Below, in pieces: positions 5,321-10,972 of a stretch of 12,946 nt of DNA (position 1 is its first letter; the number at the start of each line of letters is the position of its first letter). The stretch covers positions 1 through 12,946 of the forward strand of contig LBRX01000048.1 of NCBI GenBank assembly GCA_000991645.1. The letters run 5' to 3'. The notes under the pieces were generated by a model, which made no database searches, was not told where the DNA came from, and saw only the letters and a program-made list of their open reading frames with translations. Both the position numbers and the translations under genes were made by a program. The stretch comes from Candidatus Moranbacteria bacterium GW2011_GWE2_36_40. Lineage in GTDB: Bacteria; Patescibacteriota; Minisyncoccia; Moranbacterales; GWC2-37-73.

Positions 5321-5354
5321 AAAAAAAATCCAAGTACTTCGCTTGGATTTTTTT
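5321..5354. terminator. Bidirectional terminator between holin-like gene and obg
   Basis: TCCAAG (5329-5334), loop TACTTCG, CTTGGA (5342-5347), flanked by an A8 run on the left and a T7 run on the right, so it works for both convergent genes. A second, weaker hairpin with arms GCAC/GTGC lies just before it at 5291-5306. Confidence 0.85.
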
Positions 5355-5368
5355 GTAGCTGATATTTG

Positions 5369-6343
5369 CTAATTTCCTGATTGTTTTTCTTCGTCCATTT
5401 TATTTAAGATCTCTTTGATTTTTTGGATTTGATCCCAGTTGTGAATTGAAATAGGTGCAGCGTTCTTATTAATTTTTTTTGCTTTGGTGAGAATTTTTTT
5501 GAGCTGTTTTTCATCAACTGTATCGGAGCGGGAAACTAGGATGTATTCAGGTTTTTCCAATAAGGTTGGATTGAAAGCCTCGAGCTCAGCGCGAATTGTT
5601 TTATAGTCAGCGATGATATCTTCACTGTCAGCAGCAAGAAAATGAAACATGATTTTGGTGCGTTCAACATGCTTCAAAAATTTTATGCCTAAGCCTTTGC
5701 CATCTGAAGCGCCTTCAATTAGCCCTGGAATGTCAGCTAAAATTAATCCATAGTAAACTCCAAGGTTTGGTTCAAGTGTTGTAAATTGATAGTTGGCAAC
5801 TTTTACGTTGGCATTGGTGAGTTCGTTGAGCAAAGATGATTTTCCAAGATTAGGGAGTCCCACAAAGCCGATGTCGGCAATCATTTTTAGTTCCAAGCGC
5901 AATTCAAATTCTTCTCCTGGCTTTCCTTCTTCAAATTCTTTCGGAGTCGTGTTTTTGGAACCTCGGAATTGAAAATTACCCCTACCTCCTCGTCCTCCTT
6001 TGGCAATTAAAATTTCTTGTCCAACTCTAGTTATTTCCTGTTCTACACCTGTCGTTAGATTGTGAATTACTGTTCCAACTGGAATTTTAATCATTTCATC
6101 CTTGGCATCCGGTCCATCGCAAAATTGGCCTTTTCCTTCCTTGCCGTTTTCTGCGTTAACTTGCTTCCTAAAGCGAAACTGATTAAGTGCATTAAGATCG
6201 GAAACACCGACAAAAATGACAGAGCCTCCTTTTCCGCCACTTCCGCCAGCAGGTCCAAGACTCATCAGATTTTTGTTGAAAGCCACGCAGCCTTTGCCTC
6301 CGTGTCCTGCAGCCACTTCAATTTTAATATCGTCGATTAACAT
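5369..6343 (-). CDS. obg: Obg/CgtA GTPase
   Basis: Predicted 324-aa GTPase of the Obg family, which acts in late 50S assembly and stress signalling. The Gly-rich Obg domain (1-155) is complete (HGGKGC, GPAGGSGGKGG, GGRGGRGN). The G domain shows G1 GLPNLGKSS (162-170), G2 TTL (188-190) and G3 DIPG (204-207). G4 is SRSD (271-274) instead of the usual NKxD, and the G5 SA-type motif is replaced by SIHNWD (299-304). The C-terminal OCT domain of some Obg proteins is absent, which is common. Start ATG at 6343; no strong Shine-Dalgarno. Lone minus-strand gene, divergent to the flavoprotein, with a TACGAA repeat array just upstream. Confidence 0.95.
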   Translation of the reverse strand: MLIDDIKIEVAAGHGGKGCVAFNKNLMSLGPAGGSGGKGGSVIFVGVSDLNALNQFRFRKQVNAENGKEGKGQFCDGPDAKDEMIKIPVGTVIHNLTTGVEQEITRVGQEILIAKGGRGGRGNFQFRGSKNTTPKEFEEGKPGEEFELRLELKMIADIGFVGLPNLGKSSLLNELTNANVKVANYQFTTLEPNLGVYYGLILADIPGLIEGASDGKGLGIKFLKHVERTKIMFHFLAADSEDIIADYKTIRAELEAFNPTLLEKPEYILVSRSDTVDEKQLKKILTKAKKINKNAAPISIHNWDQIQKIKEILNKMDEEKQSGN

Positions 6344-6349
6344 AAGCCG

Positions 6350-6383
6350 ATACGAAACTACGAAATTAATACGAATCTACGAA
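6350..6383. repeat. Tandem-like TACGAA repeats upstream of obg
   Basis: ATACGAAACTACGAA (6350-6364) and ATACGAATCTACGAA (6369-6383) match at 14 of 15 bases and each contains two TACGAA units. They lie 7 to 40 bp upstream of the obg start, on the minus strand reading TTCGTA. This may be a binding array in the obg leader or an intergenic repeat of the genome. Confidence 0.6.
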
Positions 6384-6482
6384 CGAAATTTAAATCCAAT
6401 GAAAATATAGAATAACATACAAGTTTAAAAAAGGGAAGGGGTATGCTGGACAAATAAATAAAAGTATGTCATTATGTAATTT

Positions 6483-7754
6483 ATGAAAAAACTGATAGAG
6501 GAACAATTTGATGTGGTGGTTATTGGGGCGGGTCCTGCTGGGATGATGGCCGCTATTCGCGCTGCGCAAAAAGGCGCGCGTGTGGCCTTGGTGGACAAGA
6601 AAGAAGAACCTGGTAAAAAACTTTTAATGGCCGGAAATGGTCGTTGCAATCTGACACAGGATCAAGACAATGTTGTTGAACTTTCAAATCTATACAAAAA
6701 TGGTAGGTTTTTGCTTTCAGCCTTCAATTCATTTCGTCCTGGCAGCGTGCAGGAATTTTTTGCTGGCAATGGCGTGCCGACTAAAGTTGAAAAAAATGGC
6801 CGAGTTTTTCCAGTGAGCGATAGAGCTGAGGATGTGCTTGGCGCACTCGTAAATGTTTTGAAAGAAAATAATATTACTTTTTTATATAAATCACACGTGG
6901 TTGATTTTTTCTTGGACAATGAGGGTAGAATTAGTAAAATTAAACTTAAAAAACGAGAGCTTTTTCCAAAAAATGTGATTATTGCTGTGGGCGGAAAATC
7001 ATATCCAGCCACTGGATCAATGGGCGATGGCTACGAGTGGGCTGCAAAAATGGGGCATAAAATTATTGAGCCGCTGCCAGTTTTGGTGCCGATTAAAATT
7101 AAAGAGGATTGGGTCGGAGAACTTCAAGGTGTTAGCGCTGGTAGTGTTTCCATTGCTGTTTATCAAGGTGGCAAAAAGAAATTTTCTAATGAGGGCGACT
7201 TGATGTTTACGCATTATGGTTTTTCTGGACCACTGGCACTTAATATGAGCAGGGATATTGCTAAATTGGTGTCCCAAAGCGATGATGATATAAAGTTTAT
7301 TCTTGATTTGAAACCCTATCTTAATTTTGAACAATTGGATGAAATTATTCTAACTGATTTTGAAAGAAATGCTGACAAGAAATTATCAAATTGTTTGCAT
7401 GATGTTTTTTCGCCGAAACTTTTGGATTTCGTGCTGAGATATTCTGGATTGGACATGGAAAAACATGCAGCCAAAATAAGCAGAAAAGAAAGGCATGTTT
7501 TGGTAAATCTTGTTAAAAATTTGTCGGTTACTTTCGATAGTCTTTTTGGTTTTGAAATGGCGATGGCGACCAGCGGAGGAGTTTCAACCAGAGAAATTGA
7601 TTCTCGCACCATGGGCTCAAAAATTGTTCCCAATCTTTATTTTGCTGGTGAAATCATTGATGTTGATGGTCCAACTGGTGGTTATAATCTTCAAATGTGT
7701 TGGTCAACCGGATATTTGGCCGGTGAAAGCGCAGCAAAAAACACATTGACATAG
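6483..7754 (+). CDS. HI0933/BaiN-family FAD-dependent oxidoreductase
   Basis: Predicted 423-aa soluble flavoprotein. The N-terminal Rossmann motif VVVIGAGPAGMMAA (11-24), KLLMAGNGRCNLT (47-58, with GNGRCN at 51-56), the central IIAVGGKSYPATGS stretch, a TSGGVS motif, and the C-terminal NLYFAGEIIDVDG...GGYNLQ (384-404) are the standard marks of the HI0933 family (PF03486), annotated as NAD(P)/FAD-dependent oxidoreductases. The true substrate is unknown for most members. Length is normal for the family. ATG 6483 lacks a Shine-Dalgarno. The -35 box of the next promoter overlaps the end of this gene (7746-7751), and no terminator separates it from the rrm leader. Confidence 0.92.
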   Translation: MKKLIEEQFDVVVIGAGPAGMMAAIRAAQKGARVALVDKKEEPGKKLLMAGNGRCNLTQDQDNVVELSNLYKNGRFLLSAFNSFRPGSVQEFFAGNGVPTKVEKNGRVFPVSDRAEDVLGALVNVLKENNITFLYKSHVVDFFLDNEGRISKIKLKKRELFPKNVIIAVGGKSYPATGSMGDGYEWAAKMGHKIIEPLPVLVPIKIKEDWVGELQGVSAGSVSIAVYQGGKKKFSNEGDLMFTHYGFSGPLALNMSRDIAKLVSQSDDDIKFILDLKPYLNFEQLDEIILTDFERNADKKLSNCLHDVFSPKLLDFVLRYSGLDMEKHAAKISRKERHVLVNLVKNLSVTFDSLFGFEMAMATSGGVSTREIDSRTMGSKIVPNLYFAGEIIDVDGPTGGYNLQMCWSTGYLAGESAAKNTLT

Positions 7755-7774
7755 GGGTGTAGTTCCCGTATACT
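7746..7774 (+). promoter_or_regulatory. Strong promoter of the rrm gene
   Basis: TTGACA (7746-7751, full consensus), 17 bp, TATACT (7769-7774). It overlaps the last codons of the flavoprotein gene. Transcription should start near 7781, leaving a leader of about 96 nt. Confidence 0.8.
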
Positions 7775-7784
7775 GTAGTTAATT

Positions 7785-7836
7785 GTAAGTGTCTTACTGG
7801 TTTTCGCCCTCTGTGCGTAAAATTAAGAGAGGAGGT
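7785..7836 (+). promoter_or_regulatory. rrm leader: 5' hairpin and occludable Shine-Dalgarno
   Basis: GTAAG-TGT-CTTAC (7785-7797) forms a small hairpin just after the predicted +1. Further on, CCTCT (7808-7812) can pair with AGAGG (7828-7832), part of the strong Shine-Dalgarno GAGAGGAGGT (7827-7836). Such pairing could regulate access, for example by temperature; this is inference. The Shine-Dalgarno is correctly spaced for ATG 7845 but far from ATG 7877. Confidence 0.35.
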
Positions 7837-7876
7837 CGCCTTACATGTTTTTAATAAGTACAAGCGAAGAAAAACT

Positions 7877-8126
7877 ATGGCAACAAAACTTTACGTTGGT
7901 GGTCTTCCATATTCAACTACGGAAGATGCATTGCGTGATCTTTTTGCTCAAGCAGGAAGCGTTACCTCCAGAAGCACAAGCAGCAATCGAAATGTTTGAC
8001 AAAAAAGACTACGAAGGAAGAAGTTTGACTGTAAATGAAGCTCGTCCAATGGAAGCTCGTCCTCCACGACGTGATTTCGATGGTGGTGGTAACCGAGGTG
8101 GTTACGGAAGCCGAAACAATTACTAG
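7877..8126 (+). pseudogene. RRM RNA-binding protein with internal deletion
   Basis: The 5' part from ATG 7877 encodes MATKLYVGGLPYSTTEDALR..., the start of a bacterial RRM protein with its RNP-2 motif (LYVGGL); in this frame it stops at 7997-7999 after 40 residues. The 3' part, in a different frame, encodes EAQAAIEMFDKKDYEGRSLTV... followed by the Arg/Gly-rich tail (GGGNRGGYGSRNNY), ending at 8126. Compared with normal RRM proteins, about 33-35 residues containing RNP-1 (KGFGFVEM-type) are missing at about 7965-7972, a loss of roughly 100 bp that is not a multiple of three. These proteins act as RNA-binding, often cold-induced, chaperones. As written, no intact RRM can be made. Both ends remain well preserved, so the loss is recent or an assembly artefact. 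Confidence 0.75.
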
Positions 8127-8143
8127 TAATAGTTATTGAGTCA

Positions 8144-8180
8144 AAAACAAAGGTCCCGCTTCGGCGGGTTTTTGTTTTTC
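8144..8180 (+). terminator. Intrinsic terminator after rrm
   Basis: CCCGC (8155-8159), UUCG-type tetraloop TTCG, GCGGG (8164-8168), then a T-rich run; A-rich sequence upstream can extend the stem. Typical strong terminator. Confidence 0.85.
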
Positions 8181-8185
8181 TAAAA

Positions 8186-8214
8186 TAGACAAAAAAGTTA
8201 AAAGATGCTATAAT
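8186..8214 (+). promoter_or_regulatory. Promoter of the 8289 gene (extended -10)
   Basis: TAGACA (8186-8191), 17 bp, TATAAT (8209-8214) with the extended element TGC just before it. Predicted start near 8221. Confidence 0.75.
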
Positions 8215-8226
8215 TAAAATATTAAG

Positions 8227-8250
8227 AAACGGGGTGAAAGCCTTCGTTTT
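8227..8250 (+). promoter_or_regulatory. Leader hairpin related to 156-179
   Basis: AAACGGGG, loop TGAAAG and CCTTCGTTTT form a stem with one bulge and G-T pairs, followed by a T-rich stretch. Loop and inner stem (GGGTGAAAGCC) are identical to the hairpin at 156-179, and both sit just downstream of a strong promoter. Confidence 0.45.
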
Positions 8251-8288
8251 TATTTTTTAATAAAAAATTTATTTATTTTGCAAATCAT

Positions 8289-8852
8289 ATGTTTGGAACT
8301 AATAAGTCAGGGGATGTCTTGAGAGGCATGATGAAAAACAATCATGAAATTGGTCGCTCATTGGCTTTGGAAAAAAAGAAAGATGTTGTTTTGGGTATAA
8401 TGGAGAAACAAGGAATAAAAAAGGATGTAGGCATGCTTAAAGGCTATAAGCAAAAGGAATTTTTGAAGGCGGTCGACAAAGAAACAAGTTTGGGTTTTTA
8501 TGTTAAAAAAGCCATGCATAATGCCATTGATGCAAAAAAAGTTCAAGCATCAGATGTAAAGGGTGCTAAGAAGAATGATTCTATTTCAAAGCAAGATATC
8601 TATAGGGAGATTATTGAAAAAGGAAAAAATAGATCGCAAGAAGATTTGAGACACAAAGATCCAGTTCGTGAGAAATCAAATTTGACGAATTTTCTTGTTA
8701 GTAATAAAAATTTGCGCGCAGCAAGTGATTTGCTTGTTGATAAGGACAAAAGAAGAACAACTTTGCAGGAATATTCAGTGAAAAATGAAATAAAGGATCA
8801 AGAAAATAATGATGTGAGAAATGCATTAAGAAGAATACAAACAATAAATTAG
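8289..8852 (+). CDS. Unrecognised basic helical protein
   Basis: A 187-aa protein that I do not recognise. It is rich in Lys, Asp, Asn and Glu, with few aromatic residues, no cysteine, no signal peptide and no membrane segment; most of it looks helical, with a charged, probably flexible C-terminal third (from about residue 115). No catalytic motif is evident. ATG 8289 has no Shine-Dalgarno but is the only good start after the promoter at 8186-8214, leaving a leader of about 68 nt with the hairpin at 8227-8250. Only a weak hairpin with a T-run (8871-8885) separates it from engB. Cytoplasmic location is inferred. Confidence 0.65.
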   Translation: MFGTNKSGDVLRGMMKNNHEIGRSLALEKKKDVVLGIMEKQGIKKDVGMLKGYKQKEFLKAVDKETSLGFYVKKAMHNAIDAKKVQASDVKGAKKNDSISKQDIYREIIEKGKNRSQEDLRHKDPVREKSNLTNFLVSNKNLRAASDLLVDKDKRRTTLQEYSVKNEIKDQENNDVRNALRRIQTIN

Positions 8853-8910
8853 AGATTCGTAAAAGTGTGAAGCCTGGCTTTTTTTGTTGCTATAAGCTAG
8901 TATAAAGAAC

Positions 8911-9483
8911 ATGCAAATTATTAAATCAGCACAATTCATAAAAGGAATAGTTGGCGGAGATACTATTTTGAAAGAGAAAATTCCACAAATTGCTTTTGTG
9001 GGCCGTTCAAACGTGGGAAAATCCAGTGTAATTAATGCTTTGACAGGCACAAAGGGTCTGGCAATATCTTCTTCAACTCCTGGGCGCACTTTGCAGCTCA
9101 ACTTTTTTTTGATTAACGAAAAAGCATATTTCGTTGACCTTCCAGGGTATGGTTATGCTAGGACTTCTCTTGCTCAAGCTGAAAAGATGCGAAAGATGAT
9201 CATGTGGTATTTGGAACATAACGAGTACAAGCCTTCCAAGGTTGTGCTTATTATTGATGGAAATGTCGGTCCGAAAAAATTTGATATTGAGATGATGGAG
9301 CTTTTAAGCGAAAATGGGTATGAAGTGATTGTATTGGCCAATAAGATGGACAAAGTTAAAGCTAGTGAATTAGTAAAAAAGCAACGTGTAATCAAGGAAT
9401 TGTTGGATAGCGAAAATATTATTTATTTTTCTTCTAAGACTAAGAAAGGCAAAGAAGAATTATTAGATAAAATATTCGCGTAG
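8911..9483 (+). CDS. engB: Ribosome biogenesis GTPase EngB/YsxC/YihA
   Basis: Predicted 190-aa GTPase of the TrmE-Era-EngA-YihA-Septin class, needed for 50S subunit assembly. G1 GRSNVGKSS (31-39), G2 Thr in STPGRT (55-60), G3 DLPGYG (76-81), G4 NKMD (144-147) and the G5 region FSSKTKKG (about 172-179) are all present; length is normal. The family's DxRHxPxxxD signature is altered to DGNVGPKKFD (116-125), losing the Arg-His. A -10-like TATAAA (8901-8906) ends 4 bp before the ATG, with TATAAG at 8891-8896, so a leaderless or very short leader is likely; no Shine-Dalgarno. It is followed by a microsatellite and a zinc-ribbon gene, probably in the same transcript. Confidence 0.94.
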   Translation: MQIIKSAQFIKGIVGGDTILKEKIPQIAFVGRSNVGKSSVINALTGTKGLAISSSTPGRTLQLNFFLINEKAYFVDLPGYGYARTSLAQAEKMRKMIMWYLEHNEYKPSKVVLIIDGNVGPKKFDIEMMELLSENGYEVIVLANKMDKVKASELVKKQRVIKELLDSENIIYFSSKTKKGKEELLDKIFA

Positions 9484-9490
9484 TTTTTTA

Positions 9491-9521
<31 letters not shown>

Positions 9522-9534
9522 GAGGGGGTTTATT

Positions 9535-9678
9535 TTGGAAAATATTAAGGAACTAGAAAAAGAAAAAGATAAAAATTTGCATGAATTTATTAAACCTTTT
9601 TATTGCAAAAAATGTAATAAAAGTTTTGGGAATTGCCCATGGTGTAATCGCTTGTGTTTTGCTAAAGTTGAGTCTTGA
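9535..9678 (+). CDS. Small zinc-ribbon protein, TTG start
   Basis: A 47-codon gene starting with TTG, six bases after the strong Shine-Dalgarno GAGGGGG (9522-9528), which decides the start. The N-terminal half is a charged helix (ENIKELEKEKDKNLHEF), the C-terminal half a Cys-rich knuckle: Cys24-x2-Cys27, Cys34-x2-Cys37 and an extra Cys41 (YCKKC...CPWCNRLC). Two CxxC pairs six residues apart are a typical zinc ribbon. The family is not recognised; such mini-proteins often bind nucleic acid or a protein partner. It ends just before the terminator at 9683-9718, and there is no promoter of its own after engB, so it is probably co-transcribed with engB. Confidence 0.7.
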   Translation: MENIKELEKEKDKNLHEFIKPFYCKKCNKSFGNCPWCNRLCFAKVES

Positions 9679-9682
9679 AATT

Positions 9683-9718
9683 AAGCGCCACCATGTTTAA
9701 CAGTACGGGGCGCTTTTT
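9683..9718 (+). terminator. Intrinsic terminator after zinc-ribbon gene
   Basis: AAGCGCC (9683-9689) pairs with GGCGCTT (9709-9715), with a 19-nt loop and a short T-run. The 7-bp GC-rich stem is convincing despite the long loop. Confidence 0.7.
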
Positions 9719-9744
9719 GCTTGCTTTTTTGCCTGCGATATGAT
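9717..9744 (+). promoter_or_regulatory. Probable promoter of the 9835 operon
   Basis: TTGCTT (9717-9722), 16 bp, TATGAT (9739-9744), overlapping the tail of the preceding terminator. The leader of about 85 nt includes a weak hairpin AAGAG/CTCTT near 9767-9786. Confidence 0.45.
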
Positions 9745-9834
9745 TAAATGACATACTTAGTTGTTTAATAAATAAGAGTTTTTGAGCCTCTTTATATCAT
9801 ATTTTTTTAAAATCTTCTTTGAAAGGGGATAATT

Positions 9835-10356
9835 ATGACAAGCGGCAAAATGAGTTTAGGTTTAGCCTATGAGCTTGTGGGACCATTTGTGTATATTCGT
9901 GATGAACCGCCTGGGTCATTAACTGATAATGTTAAAATGGCGGCGAAATTTATCATTGAAAATCAAGGCTCGCTGCCAGACTTTCAAAGTGAAAAGTTTT
10001 GTATTGCAGTTTGTTGCAATCTTGAGTTTGAAATTCAACGAGAGTGTGCCTGGTTTGTTGTCTCTGATATGTTAAATGGCAGCTTTAGTTGGATTACGCA
10101 TCTTAGCAACTATAGTGTTGAAAAGGCGCTCTATCAAGCTGGCATTATTCCTGCATGTTATTGCACTCCAGCTGAATTGTTAAGGGATAGGATTAAAATT
10201 GAACCGTCTGACTTAATGAAAAAGATTATTGAAAAATATAATCCTCCAACGCATCGTCTTCACTGCGATAAGATATTAACCGAAGACGAGAAAAGGGAAC
10301 GGGCGTGGTTTAATGTTCTTTATTCAACTTGTTACGCGACACGCTGTGTCTTATAA
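9835..10356 (+). CDS. Unrecognised 173-aa protein, first gene of accessory pair
   Basis: Not recognised. The start at ATG 9835 is supported by AAAGGGG a few bases upstream. The protein is mixed alpha/beta in appearance, soluble, without signal peptide or membrane helix. It has nine cysteines, some clustered (CIAVCCNLEF, PACYC, and STCYATRC near the C-terminus), unusual among the neighbouring proteins and compatible with metal binding or a reducing cytoplasm; no standard finger motif is evident. Repeated Ala-Trp-Phe motifs (ECAWFVV at about 79, ERAWFNV at about 160) may hint at an internal duplication. It is followed after 20 bp by a thioredoxin-like gene with its own Shine-Dalgarno, and the two probably form one operon ending at the 10747-10786 terminator. 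Confidence 0.65.
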   Translation: MTSGKMSLGLAYELVGPFVYIRDEPPGSLTDNVKMAAKFIIENQGSLPDFQSEKFCIAVCCNLEFEIQRECAWFVVSDMLNGSFSWITHLSNYSVEKALYQAGIIPACYCTPAELLRDRIKIEPSDLMKKIIEKYNPPTHRLHCDKILTEDEKRERAWFNVLYSTCYATRCVL

Positions 10357-10376
10357 AAAATGAGAGGAGAGTAAAC

Positions 10377-10724
10377 ATGAGTAAAAAATTCATAGTTCCG
10401 AATGAAATAAATCCCGAGCAATTTGAGGAGCTTGTTATACAATCATGTATTCCTGCAATGATATTTCTTTTCGCACAAGAAAGTGAAGATTGCAGAGAAT
10501 ATGCTGAGTATGTTTCAGTCGTTGCAAAAAATGATATAGTGCCAAAGTTTAATGTTCTTAGTATGGACGATCTGAAATTTCCTGATTTTCGAAAAAAATT
10601 CAAGATAAGAGGAGATTCGCGTTTTATTTTCTTTAAAGACGGGAAAAAGTTTGATGAATGTATGCTAAATAGACGTGGAGCTGGCATTATAATTAATGAA
10701 ATGCTCTTTGTGCCCAAAAAATGA
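10377..10724 (+). CDS. Degenerate thioredoxin-like protein
   Basis: Predicted 115-aa protein with the layout of thioredoxin: the central strand PAMIFLFAQ (26-34), the active-site position, helix 2, strand PKFNVLSMDD (56-65), the segment KFKIRGDSRFIFFKDGKKF (74-92) and a C-terminal helix. Aligned by eye, the CGPC motif is replaced by SEDC (36-39), keeping only the second Cys, and the cis-Pro loop IRG-IPT has become IRG-DSR. A normal dithiol reductase is therefore unlikely; a monothiol, binding or chaperone role is inferred. ATG 10377 follows GAGGAGAG; the longer open frame from 10329 overlaps the upstream gene and is not used. Second gene of a pair with the Cys-rich 173-aa protein. Confidence 0.6.
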   Translation: MSKKFIVPNEINPEQFEELVIQSCIPAMIFLFAQESEDCREYAEYVSVVAKNDIVPKFNVLSMDDLKFPDFRKKFKIRGDSRFIFFKDGKKFDECMLNRRGAGIIINEMLFVPKK

Positions 10725-10746
10725 AGTTAAAGGGTATATTTTTATT

Positions 10747-10784
10747 AAAAGGTCGCTCGCTGCATTGCAGAGTGGCCTTTTTTT
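10747..10784 (+). terminator. Intrinsic terminator after thioredoxin-like gene
   Basis: AAAAGGTCGCTC and GAGTGGCCTTTT pair over about 10-12 bp with two G-T pairs; a T-run follows. The typA -35 box begins just after the T-run. Confidence 0.8.
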
Positions 10785-10785
10785 C

Positions 10786-10814
10786 TTGACAATTTATCGC
10801 TTTCTTGCTATATT
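10786..10814 (+). promoter_or_regulatory. Strong promoter of typA
   Basis: TTGACA (10786-10791, full consensus), 17 bp, TATATT (10809-10814). Start predicted near 10821, giving a leader of about 150 nt. Confidence 0.8.
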
Positions 10815-10821
10815 TTGATGT

Positions 10822-10865
10822 AGCTTAGTGTGTGCGCCAAGCTGCCAGAAGGGCAGTCTTTTTTT
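10822..10865 (+). promoter_or_regulatory. typA leader terminator/antiterminator pair
   Basis: GCTGCC (10841-10846), loop AGAAG and GGCAGT (10852-10857) with T7 (10859-10865) form an intrinsic terminator about 20-45 nt after the predicted +1, before the gene. AGCTT (10822-10826) can pair with AAGCT (10839-10843), which overlaps the terminator's left arm, so the two structures exclude each other. This is the layout of transcription attenuation; the signal is unknown. A tiny terminated RNA is the alternative. Confidence 0.45.
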
Positions 10866-10896
10866 AATTATAATTTTGTAGAACTTGATATGTGCT

Positions 10897-10948
10897 TCGT
10901 GACCCTCACCTGTCACGAGTACGTGACATCCTCTCCCTGATAGGGAGA
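10897..10948. repeat. Cluster of three palindromes before typA
   Basis: TCGTGAC (10897-10903) pairs with GTCACGA (10912-10918). The same segment in TGTCACG (10911-10917) also pairs with CGTGACA (10922-10928), so only one of the two can form. TCTCCCT-GAT-AGGGAGA (10932-10948) adds a third, independent 7-bp hairpin. The last ends 24 bp before the typA start. It could be a compact repeat element (MITE/REP type) or a leader regulatory structure. Confidence 0.65.
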
Positions 10949-10972
10949 AGAAACCAAGGAAGAAAACATCAT

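Noticed and set aside
7017..7633. Minus-strand open frames opposite the flavoprotein
   Set aside because: They are shadows of a conserved gene whose motifs are intact on the plus strand.
10932..10948. TetR-type operator (similar to tetO) at TCTCCCTGATAGGGAGA
   Set aside because: Similarity is limited to part of the half-site and no TetR-like gene is present; a hairpin or repeat explains it better.
10892..10972. N-terminal extension of typA from GTG 10892
   Set aside because: The added 27 codons run through the palindrome cluster, have no family counterpart, and a better start with a Shine-Dalgarno gives the normal TypA N-terminus at 10973.
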